A stretch of 64,000 bases of DNA, taken from contig OY762308.1 in the NCBI GenBank assembly GCA_963665555.2, positions 2,170,001 through 2,234,000 on the forward strand, read 5' to 3'. The position numbers and the translations under genes were made by a program. The stretch comes from CAXXXW01 sp963665555 (lineage in GTDB: Bacteria > Pseudomonadota > Alphaproteobacteria > Thalassobaculales > Thalassobaculaceae). The notes under the pieces are model-generated. The model was not told the origin of the DNA. It did not search any database and was given only the letters and a program-made list of their open reading frames with translations. Below, piece after piece: positions 43,264 through 51,887 of the stretch; the first letter of the stretch is position 1; each line of letters opens with the position of its first letter.

Positions 43264-43871
43264 GATCCCGCCTCCCTGAGGCTGGCGGCGACCAGCCGGT
43301 CGAGCGGCGCGCCGGGGCCGAGCGCCGCCATCGCCGCCGCGACCGCCCCGTAAGCCTCGGTCCGGCCGTAGCCGAGGTTGACCAGCGCGGAGACCGCGTC
43401 CTCCGGCGGCGCGGAGCCGTTCGCGCCCGTCCCGCCGGCGTCCGCGGCCGGGCCGAGCGCCGGTCCGGCGAAAGCCGCCTTGTCCTTCAACTCGTTCACG
43501 ATCCGCCCGGCGAGGCGGGGGCCGATCCCCTCCGCCCGGGTCAGCATCGCCCGGTCGCCCGCCGCCACGGCGCGCGCGAGGTCGTCCGGGGCGAGCGCCG
43601 ACAGGATGGCGAGCGCCGCCCGCGCGCCGACGCCCTGCACGGTCTGCAGCAGCTGGAAGCAGCGGCGCTCCGCCTCGGTGGCGAAGCCGTAGAGGTGGAT
43701 GCGGTCCTCGCGCACATGGGTCTCGACATGCAGGGCGACCGGATCGCCGGGCGCGCCCAGCCGGTCGAGCGTGCGCGCCGGCGAATACACCAGGTAGCCG
43801 ACGCCGCCCACGTCGATCACCGCCGCGTCCTCGCGGCGGCCCTCGAGGCTCCCCTTCAGCCGCGCGATCAT
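43260..43871 (-). CDS. ruvA: Holliday junction protein RuvA
   Basis: 203 residues: OB fold start MIARLKGSLEGRRED, two helix-hairpin-helix motifs (QTVQGVGARAALAILSAL, AEGIGPRLAGRIVNELKDK) and the C-terminal RuvB-binding domain (DAVSALVNLGYGRTEA). Overlaps both ruvB and ruvC by 4 nt. Confidence 0.97.
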   Translation of the reverse strand: MIARLKGSLEGRREDAAVIDVGGVGYLVYSPARTLDRLGAPGDPVALHVETHVREDRIHLYGFATEAERRCFQLLQTVQGVGARAALAILSALAPDDLARAVAAGDRAMLTRAEGIGPRLAGRIVNELKDKAAFAGPALGPAADAGGTGANGSAPPEDAVSALVNLGYGRTEAYGAVAAAMAALGPGAPLDRLVAASLREAGS

Positions 43872-44461
43872 CGGCCCGCCGCCTCCCGCGCCAGCGCCGC
43901 CGCGACGGCGCGCGCCATGCCGCCGCCCCGGGCCGGCGGGCCGCCCGCCGCGCCGCGCGCCGCGATCGCGCGCCCGGTCCCCGCGAAATGCGCGTGGCAG
44001 ATCGCGGCGGCCAGCGCGTCGGCGGCGTCGGCCCCGGCGCCGGCCGCGCCGGGCAGCAGCTTGCCGACCATGAGCTGCACCTGCCGCTTGTCGGCGTGGC
44101 CGACGCCGACCACCGACTTCTTGATCCGGTTGGGCGCGTATTCCGCCACCGGCAGCCCGGCCAGCGACGCCGCGAGCAGCGCCGCGCCCCGCGCCAGGCC
44201 GAGCTTCAGCGTCGATTCCGGGTTCTTGTTGACGAAGGTCTCCTCCACCGCCGCCTCGTCCGGCCGGTGGCGGGCGATAACCTCGGCGAGGCCCCGGTAG
44301 AGCGCCGCCAGCCGGCCGGCCGTGTCCAGCGACGGGTCCGGGACGACGGCGCCGTTGGCGACATGGGAGAGCCGGTTGCCGGCCGCGTCGATCGCGCCCC
44401 AGCCGGTGCGGCGCAGGCCGGGGTCGAGGCCCAGCACGCGGATGCGGCGCGGCCCGTCCAT
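43868..44461 (-). CDS. ruvC: Holliday junction resolvase RuvC
   Basis: 197 residues from the ATG at 44459-44461, preceded by GAGGG; a GTG four codons earlier overlaps the yebC stop and is a weaker choice. The first catalytic Asp is in RVLGLDPGLRRTGWG, the Glu in AAVEETFVNKNPES, and the final acidic pair in GADAADALAAAICH. Part of yebC-ruvC-ruvA-ruvB. Confidence 0.96.
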   Translation of the reverse strand: MDGPRRIRVLGLDPGLRRTGWGAIDAAGNRLSHVANGAVVPDPSLDTAGRLAALYRGLAEVIARHRPDEAAVEETFVNKNPESTLKLGLARGAALLAASLAGLPVAEYAPNRIKKSVVGVGHADKRQVQLMVGKLLPGAAGAGADAADALAAAICHAHFAGTGRAIAARGAAGGPPARGGGMARAVAAALAREAAGR

Positions 44462-44469
44462 CGCCGCCC

Positions 44470-45222
44470 TCACGTCGCCGCCGCCAGCCGGGCGAGCGCG
44501 TCGTCGGCGATCTCGAAATTCGCCGAGACCGCCTGCACGTCGTCGTTCTCGTCCAGCGCGTCGAGCAGCCTGAGCAGGCCGCCCGCCCGGTCCTCGCCGA
44601 CCTCGACCGTGTTGAGCGGCTTCCAGGCGAGGCCGGCGCTTTCCGGCGCGGCGAACCTGTCCTCCAGGTATTCGCGCACGGCGTTGAAATCCTCCGGCCG
44701 GCAGTCGATCTCGTGCCCGTCGCCGGTCGACTCCACATGGTCGGCGCCCGCCTCCAGCGCCGCCTCGAACATCTCGTCGCCGCCGGCCGCCGCCGCCGGA
44801 TAGACGATCCGCCCGATCCGGTCGAACATGAAGCTCACGCTGTTGGTCTCGCCGAGGTTGCCGCCGTGCTTGGCGAAGGCCGCGCGCACTTCCGAGGCGG
44901 TGCGGTTGCGGTTGTCGGTCAGCGTGTCGACGATGATCGCCACCCCGCCGGGGCCGTAGCCCTCGTAGCGGATTTCGTCGTATTCGGCCCCGCCGGCGCC
45001 GCCCTCGGCCTTCTTGAGCACCCGCTCGATATTGTCGCGCGGCATGTTGGCGGCGCGGGCGGCGGCGATGGCGGAGCGCAGCCGGGGGTTCGACGCCGGA
45101 TCGCCTCCGGCCTTCGCGGCGACCGTCAACTCCCGGATCAGCCGCGCGAAGACCTTGGCGCGCTTTTTGTCCTGCGCGCCCTTGCGGTGCATGATGTTCT
45201 TGAATTGCGAATGGCCCGCCAT
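44470..45222 (-). CDS. yebC: YebC/PmpR family protein
   Basis: 250 residues, typical start MAGHSQFKNIMHRKGAQDKK. Members act as transcription regulators or, as shown for some, relieve ribosome stalling on proline stretches (TACO1-like). Leads the ruvCAB operon here as in many Proteobacteria; 8-nt gap to ruvC. Confidence 0.97.
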   Translation of the reverse strand: MAGHSQFKNIMHRKGAQDKKRAKVFARLIRELTVAAKAGGDPASNPRLRSAIAAARAANMPRDNIERVLKKAEGGAGGAEYDEIRYEGYGPGGVAIIVDTLTDNRNRTASEVRAAFAKHGGNLGETNSVSFMFDRIGRIVYPAAAAGGDEMFEAALEAGADHVESTGDGHEIDCRPEDFNAVREYLEDRFAAPESAGLAWKPLNTVEVGEDRAGGLLRLLDALDENDDVQAVSANFEIADDALARLAAAT

Positions 45223-45276
45223 GTCTCCGTCCCGGCGCGTCCGGCGGGGAAACCTCCCCCGTCCCGCCGACCCCTA

Positions 45277-45290
45277 TACCATATATGGTA
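45277..45290. promoter_or_regulatory. 14-bp perfect palindrome upstream of yebC
   Basis: TACCATATATGGTA, an AT-rich perfect dyad about 55 nt before the yebC start in otherwise GC-rich sequence. It contains possible -10 hexamers (TATGGT, TATAGG on the minus strand) but no matching -35 is obvious. Operator or promoter core. Confidence 0.45.
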
Positions 45291-45355
45291 GGCGGGCGCG
45301 ACCATGGCGCAGTCTGGGCGGCGAATTTGGCGGCAATGTGGCCGGCGCGGCCGGA

Positions 45356-46174
45356 CTACGGGTTCCGGGGCCAGGCCTCGGCCAGCGCGCCGCCGGTCCT
45401 GAGCGGCTCGATCCCGGTCGCCAGGCCGGTGCGGTCGTCGATCGCCGCGAGGACGCCGCAGACGGTCGCCTCGCCCTGGGCCGGCTCCAGCCGGGGTCCG
45501 GGCAGCTTGGTCAGGAACCGGCGGACCGGCTCCTCCTTGTCCATGCCGATGACCGAATCGTAGTCGCCGCACATGCCGGCGTCGGTCTGGTAGGCGGTTC
45601 CGGCGGCGAGCACCATCGCGTCGGCGGTCGGCACATGGGTGTGCGTGCCGACGACCATCGACGCGCGCCCGTCGAGATGGTGGCCGAGCGCCATCTTCTC
45701 GCTCGACGCCTCGCCGTGCATGTCCACCAGCACGCAGTCCGCCGCCTCGCCGAGGGGCGTCTCGCCGAGTTCGAGGTCCACGGCGGCGAAGGGGTCGTCC
45801 AGCGGGTCCATGAACAGCCGCAGCATGACGTTGACGACCAGCACGCGCCGGCCGTTGCGGGCGACGAACAGGCCGGCGCCGCGGCCGGGCGCGCCCTCCG
45901 GGAAGTTGACCGGCCGCAGCAGGCGCGGCTCGCGGTCGATGTGCTCCAGGGTCTCGCGCTGGTCCCAGACATGGTTGCCGCTGGTGATCGCGTCGATCCC
46001 GGCGGCGAACAGCCGGTCGCAGATCGCCTCGGTAAGGCCGAAGCCGCCCGCCGCGTTCTCGGCGTTGGCGACGACGAAGTCCGGCTCCAGGCGGTCCAGG
46101 ATTTCCGGCAGGCGGGCCAGCACGGCGGTCCGGCCGGCGCGGCCGACGATATCGCCGAGGAACAGCAGGCGCAT
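45356..46174 (-). CDS. ymdB: YmdB/TIGR00282 family metallophosphoesterase
   Basis: 272 residues. Two-metal phosphoesterase motifs: MRLLFLGDIVGRAGR, NAENAAGGFG, TSGNHVWDQRE, and GTHTHVPTADA. Family members hydrolyse cyclic nucleotides (2',3'-cAMP in Bacillus YmdB). The start overlaps the stop of the upstream fthC gene by 1 nt (TGATG), so they are coupled. In Alphaproteobacteria fthC-ymdB-yebC is a common order. Confidence 0.93.
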   Translation of the reverse strand: MRLLFLGDIVGRAGRTAVLARLPEILDRLEPDFVVANAENAAGGFGLTEAICDRLFAAGIDAITSGNHVWDQRETLEHIDREPRLLRPVNFPEGAPGRGAGLFVARNGRRVLVVNVMLRLFMDPLDDPFAAVDLELGETPLGEAADCVLVDMHGEASSEKMALGHHLDGRASMVVGTHTHVPTADAMVLAAGTAYQTDAGMCGDYDSVIGMDKEEPVRRFLTKLPGPRLEPAQGEATVCGVLAAIDDRTGLATGIEPLRTGGALAEAWPRNP

Positions 46175-46788
46175 CAGGATCGGCCCTCCACCCGGAACGC
46201 GCGGCGCTCTGTCAGGATCGCGTCGAGCCGGCGGTCGCCGGGGCCGCGCGGCGTCCGGTCCGCCTTCTGGCCCTCGTAGGCGACGCCGATCGCGAAGACG
46301 GGCTTGCGCCGGCGCGCCGCCGCCAGCGTGGCGTCGTAGAACCCGCCGCCGTAGCCGAGGCGCCAGCCCTCCTCGTCCCAGGCGAGCAGCGGGACCAGCA
46401 GCCAGTCGGGATCGACCGGCGCCGCCGCCGCCGCCGGGACCGGCACGCCGAACGCGCCCGCCTCCAGCGGGTCCCCCGGCGCCCAGGCGCGGAAGGACAG
46501 CGGCGCGCCCCGCCCGGCCGCCGGTCCGGGCAGCGCGACCCGGCAGCCCGCCCCGTGCAGCGCGCGCATCAGGGGCCGCACATCGATCTCGCTCCGGATC
46601 GGCCAGAAGCCGGACACCGCCGTTCCCGGCGCCGGCGACCAGGCCGCGCGGAAGAGCGCGACCAGGCGTTCGGGCGCGTCCGGCGCGGCCGCGGCCAGAA
46701 GCGCGCGCCGCGCCCCGGCCGACCGGCGCAGCGCGGCCTTTCGCGCCGCGAGGTCGGCGGCCTCGGCCGCGGGTTCGGTGGATCGCAC
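46174..46788 (-). CDS. 5-formyltetrahydrofolate cyclo-ligase
   Basis: 204 residues. ATP/folate-binding motif LGYGGGFYDATLA, and DWLLVPLLAWDEEGWRLG before it, both typical of 5-FCL (FthC/YgfA). Converts 5-formyl-THF to methenyl-THF. It lies after the 6S RNA region, matching the widespread zapA-ssrS-fthC arrangement. Confidence 0.93.
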   Translation of the reverse strand: MRSTEPAAEAADLAARKAALRRSAGARRALLAAAAPDAPERLVALFRAAWSPAPGTAVSGFWPIRSEIDVRPLMRALHGAGCRVALPGPAAGRGAPLSFRAWAPGDPLEAGAFGVPVPAAAAAPVDPDWLLVPLLAWDEEGWRLGYGGGFYDATLAAARRRKPVFAIGVAYEGQKADRTPRGPGDRRLDAILTERRAFRVEGRS

Positions 46789-46834
46789 GGGAGACTCCCT
46801 GTCGCGCGCCGGGCGCGCCCGGAGAACCGAATGG

Positions 46835-46940
46835 ACGGACGCCGCCTCGGCCGTGGCTCCGAAACATCCTCCGTGGCCTGCGAACGCAGGTGGGCGCCGC
46901 GATGCCGGGACCTCGATCCCGACAGAGGCGGCTCCCTAGG
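46835..46940 (-). ncRNA. ssrS: 6S RNA (ssrS) candidate
   Basis: The 217-nt gap between zapA and the 5-FCL gene is the classic place for 6S RNA. Minus-strand transcription would start near 46939, just after a TATAGA box (46951-46946). The RNA has a closing helix GCCGCCTC (46932-46925) with GAGGCGGC (46848-46841), inner hairpins GGGATCGAGGTCCC and CCTGCGTTCGCAGG, and the segment CACCTGCGTTCGCAGG resembling the CACCU-AGG helix near the 3' end of E. coli 6S. The span is short (~105 nt against 150-190), so the true ends may lie further out, for example at the CCGGGCGCGCCCGG dyad near 46810-46825. 6S RNA mimics an open promoter to hold sigma70 RNA polymerase. Confidence 0.55.
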
Positions 46941-47005
46941 GATGGTCTATAGCCCCGGGGACAATATGGAGCCTCGCGCCGCGCAGCGGCCGTCCGGGGG
47001 CATTC

Positions 47006-47359
47006 CTAGACGCTATCGAGGCGCGCCGCAATGGCCTCCAGCCGGGCGGCGGCGCGCTCCACCGCGGCCGCCGCGCGCTCCTCCGCCGCGGCCGCGCGTT
47101 CCTCGGCCCGGGCCGCCGCGGCGCGGCCGGACTCCGCCGCGGCCTCCCGCGCGGCGGCGCGCAGCTCCTCCAGTTCGTCGGCGGCGCCGAGGCAGGCCAT
47201 CGCCAGCAGCCGGGCCTGGCCGACCTGCCCCACCTGGCCGGCCAGCGCCCGCACATTGGCGTCCACCGTCGCCGAGAGTTCGCGCAGGCGGTCCTCCTGC
47301 CCGTCCTCGCAGGCGACGAGGTAGGGCTGGCCGTTGATGGCGATCTCGACCCGCGCCAC
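47006..47359 (-). CDS. zapA: Cell division protein ZapA
   Basis: 117 residues: N-terminal ZapA fold (VEIAINGQPYLVACEDGQE, ELSATVDANVRALAG) followed by a long Ala/Glu/Arg-rich coiled coil (repeating AEERAAAA). Cross-links FtsZ filaments at midcell. 3-nt gap after the DUF4164-like gene. The coiled coil is of low complexity. Confidence 0.9.
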   Translation of the reverse strand: MARVEIAINGQPYLVACEDGQEDRLRELSATVDANVRALAGQVGQVGQARLLAMACLGAADELEELRAAAREAAAESGRAAAARAEERAAAAEERAAAAVERAAARLEAIAARLDSV

Positions 47360-47362
47360 GCC

Positions 47363-47584
47363 TCAGCCCTCCAGGACCGATTTCAGGCGGCCGATGGCGC
47401 GGTCCAGCCCGGCGTCCGCCTCGGCCGCCGCCGCCGACAGCGCGGCGTTCTCGCGCCGCGCCGCCGCCAGTTCGGCCGCCAGCGCCCCGGAGCGCCCGTC
47501 CGGCCCCAGCGCCGCCGCGACGCCCGTCTCGATGCCGTCCACCGCGCCGTCGAGGCGCGCGATGGCGTCGTCGAGCCTGCCCAT
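47363..47584 (-). CDS. Small coiled-coil protein, DUF4164-like
   Basis: 73 residues, almost all helix: DDAIARLDGAVDGIETGV and AAELAAARRENAALSAAAAE. Alphaproteobacteria commonly carry a DUF4164 gene directly before zapA and opposite tkt, as here. Probably a ZapA partner or other division-linked protein by context; not shown. Confidence 0.72.
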   Translation of the reverse strand: MGRLDDAIARLDGAVDGIETGVAAALGPDGRSGALAAELAAARRENAALSAAAAEADAGLDRAIGRLKSVLEG

Positions 47585-47686
47585 CCCCCGGCCTCCGCCC
47601 GATCTCCCGTTCGCCCGGACGATACCGGCCGCCCGGCCGCCCGGTCAATCGGCGCCGCGACGCGACGCGCGGGGCGGATTCGGCGG

Positions 47687-47715
47687 TTGACGGGGCGGGG
47701 GCGCGCGGGCATTTT
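47687..47715 (+). promoter_or_regulatory. Promoter of the tkt-gap-fba operon
   Basis: TTGACG (47687-47692), 17-bp spacer, CATTTT (47710-47715); about 105 nt of leader before the tkt ATG. It lies in the 243-nt divergent region between tkt and the DUF4164-like gene. Confidence 0.5.
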
Positions 47716-47827
47716 CCCGGCGCGCCGGGACGAGGGGGCCGGCCCGGCACCGGGGCGCCCGTCGGCGGGCGGCCCTCGCCCGCCTTGCCGGGCGCGCGGT
47801 CCCGACCGGAAGCGGCGGTTGACAGAC

Positions 47828-49858
47828 ATGGCCCCCACAAGCACCCCGCGCGGGACCGCGGCCGCGCCGGACAACGCCGCGCTCGCCAACGCGATCCGCG
47901 CGCTCGCCATGGACGCGGTGGAGGCGGCGAAATCCGGGCATCCCGGAATGCCGATGGGCATGGCCGACGCCGCGACCGTCCTGTTCGCGAAGTTCCTGAA
48001 ATTCGACGCCGCGGCGCCGGACTGGCCGGACCGGGACCGTTTCGTGCTGTCGGCCGGCCACGGCTCGATGCTGCTCTACGCGCTGCTCCACCTCTGCGGC
48101 TACGAGGACATGACGCTGGACGAGCTGCGGCGCTTCCGCCAGCTCGGGTCGCGCACGGCGGGGCATCCGGAATACGGCGCGGCGGCCGGGATCGAGACCA
48201 CCACCGGCCCGCTCGGCCAGGGCCTGGCCAACGCCGTCGGCATGGCGATCGCCGAACGGCGCATGGCCGCCCGCTTCGGCGCGGACCTGGTGGACCACCG
48301 CACCTGGTGCGTCGCCGGCGACGGCTGCCTGATGGAGGGGGTGAGCCACGAGGCGGCGTCGCTGGCCGGCCATCTCGGCCTCGGCAAGCTGGTCGTGCTG
48401 TTCGACGACAACGGGATTTCGATCGACGGGCCGACCGGCCTCGCGGTCTCCGACGACCAGGTCGCGCGCTTCGCGGCCTATGGGTGGCACACGCTGTCGG
48501 CGGACGGGCACGACCCCGCCGCCATGGAGGACGCGATCGGCCGGGCGCTGGAGGACGGGCGGCCGTCGCTGATCGCGGCGCGGACCGAGATCGGCCGCGG
48601 CGCGCCGAACAAGGCCGGCACGGCGGGCGCGCACGGGGCGCCGCTGGGCGCGGAGGAGGTCGCGGGCGCGCGCGCGGCGCTGGGCTGGCCGCACCCGCCC
48701 TTCGTCGTGCCGGAGGACATCGCCGCCGCCTGGCGCGCGATCGGCGCGCGCGGCGCGGCGGCGCGCGCGGCCTGGGCCGGCCGGCTGGCCCGCGCGGAGC
48801 CGGCGCGGCGCGGCGCCTTCGAGGCGGCGGCGGACGGCGCGCTTCCGGCCCGGCTGGACGAGGCGGTGGCGGCCCACAAGGCGGCGCTGGCCGCCGACCC
48901 GCCCCGGATCGCCACCCGCGTCGCCTCGCAGCGCGCGCTGGAGGCGATCGCGCCGGCCGTGCCCGAACTGCTCGGCGGCTCGGCCGACCTCACCGGCTCC
49001 AACAACACGCGGATCGCCGCGCACAGCCTGCTCGACCGCGGCAATCCCGGCGGCGACTACATCCATTACGGCGTGCGCGAACACGCGATGGCCGCCGCGA
49101 TGAACGGCATGGCGCTGCATGGCGGCGCGATCCCCTACGGCGGCACCTTCCTGTGCTTCGCCGATTACGGCCGCCCGGCGATCCGGCTGGCGGCGCTGAT
49201 GGGGCTGCGGGTGGTCCATGTGATGACGCACGACTCCATCGGCCTCGGCGAGGACGGGCCGACGCACCAGCCGGTGGAGCACCTGGCGGCGCTCAGGGCG
49301 ATCCCCAACCTCAATGTCTACCGCCCGGCCGACGCGATCGAGACGGCGGAGTGCTGGCGCGCGGCTCTGGACACGCCGTCCACGCCCTCGGTGATCGCGC
49401 TGACCCGCCAGAACGTGGAGCAGGCGCGCGGCGCGGAGGCGGGCGGCGGCAACCTGTCGGCGCTCGGCGGCTATGTGCTGCGCGAGGCGGCGCGAACGCC
49501 GCGCGACGCGACGATCGTCGCCACCGGCTCGGAGGTCGGGCTGGCGCTCGCGGCGCGCGAGGCGCTGGCGGCGGACGGGATCGCCGCCGCCGTGGTCTCG
49601 ATGCCGTGCCGGGAATTGTTCGAGGCGCGGGACGCGGCCGCGCGCGACGCCGTGCTCGGTCCGGGATCGGCGCGCGTCGTCGTCGAGGCGGGGGTCCGGC
49701 AGGGCTGGGAGGGCCTGCTCGGCCCGCGCGGCCGCTTCGTCGGCATGGCGGGCTTCGGCGCCTCGGCCCCCGGCGCGGCGCTGTACGGGCATTTCGGGAT
49801 CACGGCCGAGGCCGTGGCGGAGGCGGTCCGGGCCGCGCTGGCGGACAGGGGCGCATAG
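47828..49858 (+). CDS. tkt: Transketolase
   Basis: 676 residues. TPP-binding motif VAGDGCLMEGVSHEAASLAG with the downstream Asn in FDDNGISIDG, the pyrimidine domain IHYGVREHAMAAAMNG and THDSIGLGEDGPTHQPVEHL. Moves two-carbon units in the pentose-phosphate/Calvin-type sugar rearrangements. The ATG was chosen because MAPTSTPRG leads into the conserved LANAIRALAMDAVEAAKSGHP. Followed by gap after 28 nt. Confidence 0.97.
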   Translation: MAPTSTPRGTAAAPDNAALANAIRALAMDAVEAAKSGHPGMPMGMADAATVLFAKFLKFDAAAPDWPDRDRFVLSAGHGSMLLYALLHLCGYEDMTLDELRRFRQLGSRTAGHPEYGAAAGIETTTGPLGQGLANAVGMAIAERRMAARFGADLVDHRTWCVAGDGCLMEGVSHEAASLAGHLGLGKLVVLFDDNGISIDGPTGLAVSDDQVARFAAYGWHTLSADGHDPAAMEDAIGRALEDGRPSLIAARTEIGRGAPNKAGTAGAHGAPLGAEEVAGARAALGWPHPPFVVPEDIAAAWRAIGARGAAARAAWAGRLARAEPARRGAFEAAADGALPARLDEAVAAHKAALAADPPRIATRVASQRALEAIAPAVPELLGGSADLTGSNNTRIAAHSLLDRGNPGGDYIHYGVREHAMAAAMNGMALHGGAIPYGGTFLCFADYGRPAIRLAALMGLRVVHVMTHDSIGLGEDGPTHQPVEHLAALRAIPNLNVYRPADAIETAECWRAALDTPSTPSVIALTRQNVEQARGAEAGGGNLSALGGYVLREAARTPRDATIVATGSEVGLALAAREALAADGIAAAVVSMPCRELFEARDAAARDAVLGPGSARVVVEAGVRQGWEGLLGPRGRFVGMAGFGASAPGAALYGHFGITAEAVAEAVRAALADRGA

Positions 49859-49886
49859 GCGGAAAGAACCATCGGGAGGCCGGCGA

Positions 49887-50894
49887 ATGGCGGCGAGAGT
49901 GGCGATCAACGGCTTCGGCCGCATCGGGCGGCTGGCGCTCAGGGCCTTGCACGAGAGCGGGCGGGACGACCTCGAAGTCGTGTCGATCAACGACCTCGGG
50001 CCGGTGGCGGCGAACGCGCACCTGCTGAAATGGGACAGCAACCACGGCCGCTTCCCAGGCGACATCGCGGTCGGCGACGACAGCATCGACCTCGGCCGGG
50101 GGCCGATCCGGGTCACGGCGGAGCGCGATCCCGCCAGGCTGCCGCACCGCGAACTCGGCGTCGATATCGTCATGGAGTGCACCGGGATTTTCACGTCCCG
50201 CGACAAGGCGGCGCTCCACCTGGAGGCGGGCGCGAAGCGGGTGCTGGTCTCCGCGCCGGCGAGCGGGGCGGACCTGACGGTGGTCTACGGCGTCAACCAC
50301 GGCCGCATCGCGGCCGGGCATGTCGTGGTCTCCAACGCCTCCTGCACGACGAACTGCCTCGCCCCGGTGGCGCACGCGCTGCACGAGGCGATCGGCATCG
50401 AGTCCGGCTACATGACCACGATCCACGCCTACACCGGCGACCAGCCGACGCTGGACACGCTGCATCCGGACCTGCACCGCGCGCGCGCCGCCGCCGGCTC
50501 GATGATCCCGACCTCGACCGGCGCGGCCCGGGCCGTCGGCCTGGTGCTGCCGGAGCTCGCCGGCAAGCTGGACGGCACCGCGATCCGCGTGCCGACCGCC
50601 AATGTCAGCCTGATCGACTTCAAGTTCGTGCCGGGGCGCGCGACGAGCGTGGAGGAGGTGAACGCCGCGGTCCGCGCCGCCGCCGACGGGCCGCTCGCCG
50701 GCGTGCTGGCCGTGAACGACGAGCCGCTGGTCTCGGCCGATTTCAACCACAACCCCGCCAGCTCCACCTTCGACGCGAACCAGACCCAGGTGGTCGAGGG
50801 CGGGCTGGTCCGGGTGCTGTCGTGGTACGACAACGAGTGGGGCTTCTCGAACCGCATGTCCGACACCGCCGCCGCCATGGCGGCGACGCTCTAG
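49887..50894 (+). CDS. gap: Glyceraldehyde-3-phosphate dehydrogenase, type I
   Basis: 335 residues. NAD(P)-binding VAINGFGRIGRLALRAL, active-site Cys in SNASCTTNCLAP, phosphate site STGAARAVG, and WYDNEWGFSNR. The Shine-Dalgarno GGGAGG lies at about 49874. Between tkt and fba; no pgk gene follows, although pgk is frequent in this position in related genomes. Confidence 0.97.
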   Translation: MAARVAINGFGRIGRLALRALHESGRDDLEVVSINDLGPVAANAHLLKWDSNHGRFPGDIAVGDDSIDLGRGPIRVTAERDPARLPHRELGVDIVMECTGIFTSRDKAALHLEAGAKRVLVSAPASGADLTVVYGVNHGRIAAGHVVVSNASCTTNCLAPVAHALHEAIGIESGYMTTIHAYTGDQPTLDTLHPDLHRARAAAGSMIPTSTGAARAVGLVLPELAGKLDGTAIRVPTANVSLIDFKFVPGRATSVEEVNAAVRAAADGPLAGVLAVNDEPLVSADFNHNPASSTFDANQTQVVEGGLVRVLSWYDNEWGFSNRMSDTAAAMAATL

Positions 50895-50938
50895 GGCCGG
50901 CGCGGCGGGAAGGCCCGAATCCGGGGGGAAGGAACGAA

Positions 50939-51868
50939 ATGAAGATCACCAGGGCCGTCAAGCGCGTCCTCGACAACTACGAGAGCGATTCGCCGGGGAC
51001 CAGGGCCAACCTGGCGCGCATCCTGATGCAGGGACGGCTGGGCGGGACCGGCAGGCTGCTCGTCCTGCCGGTGGACCAGGGGTTCGAGCACGGCCCCGCC
51101 CGCAGCTTCGCCCCGAACCCGGACGCCTACGACCCGCATTACCATTTCCGCCTCGCGCTCGACGCCGGGCTGTCGGCCTACGCCGCGCCGCTGGGGATGA
51201 TCGAGGCCGGGGCGGACAGTTTCGCCGGGCAGGTCCCCACCATCCTCAAGGTCAACAGCGCCAACAGCCTGTCGCGCGAGAAGGACGCGCCGAGCCAGGC
51301 GATCACCGGCTCGGTGCAAGAGGCGCTGCGGCTCGGCTGCGCCGCCATCGGCTACACGATCTATCCGGGGTCGGACGCCGCCTACGACATGATGGGCGAC
51401 TTCGCCGAACTGGCGGAGGAGGCGAAGGCGAGCGGCCTCGCCGTCGTGCTGTGGTCCTACCCGCGCGGCGGCGGCCTGTCCAAACAGGGGGAGACGGCCG
51501 TCGACGTGGTCGCCTACGCCGCGCACATGGCAGCGCTGGCCGGCGCGCACATTATCAAGGTGAAGCCGCCCACCGCGCATATCGAACTCGACGCCGCGCG
51601 GAAGGCCTACGAAGGCGCCGGCGTTCCCCTCGCCACGCTGGCGGAGCGCGCGCGCCACGTGGTCCAGTCCTGTTTCGGCGGCCGCCGGCTGGTGGTGTTC
51701 TCCGGCGGCGAGGCCAAGGGCCTCGACGGCCTGTTCGCCGAGATCGAACAGCTGCGCGACGGCGGCGCGACCGGCTCGATCATCGGCCGCAACACCTTCC
51801 AGCGCCCGAAGGCGGACGCGATGGCGATGCTCGACCGGATCGTCGCCATCTATCGCGGCCGGGCGTAA
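50939..51868 (+). CDS. Class I fructose-bisphosphate aldolase (DhnA/FbaB type)
   Basis: 309 residues. The DhnA-type aldolase pattern: LPVDQGFEHGPARSF near residue 42, TILKVNSANSLSREKD, the Schiff-base Lys in HIIKVKPPT, and phosphate-binding FSGGEAKGLD with GRNTFQRPK. The GGGGGGAAGG upstream is a strong ribosome site. Archaeal-type class I aldolases replace class II in many Alphaproteobacteria; cleaves or makes fructose-1,6-bisphosphate. Confidence 0.93.
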   Translation: MKITRAVKRVLDNYESDSPGTRANLARILMQGRLGGTGRLLVLPVDQGFEHGPARSFAPNPDAYDPHYHFRLALDAGLSAYAAPLGMIEAGADSFAGQVPTILKVNSANSLSREKDAPSQAITGSVQEALRLGCAAIGYTIYPGSDAAYDMMGDFAELAEEAKASGLAVVLWSYPRGGGLSKQGETAVDVVAYAAHMAALAGAHIIKVKPPTAHIELDAARKAYEGAGVPLATLAERARHVVQSCFGGRRLVVFSGGEAKGLDGLFAEIEQLRDGGATGSIIGRNTFQRPKADAMAMLDRIVAIYRGRA

Positions 51869-51887
51869 GCGGCGGGGGCGCCGGGCG

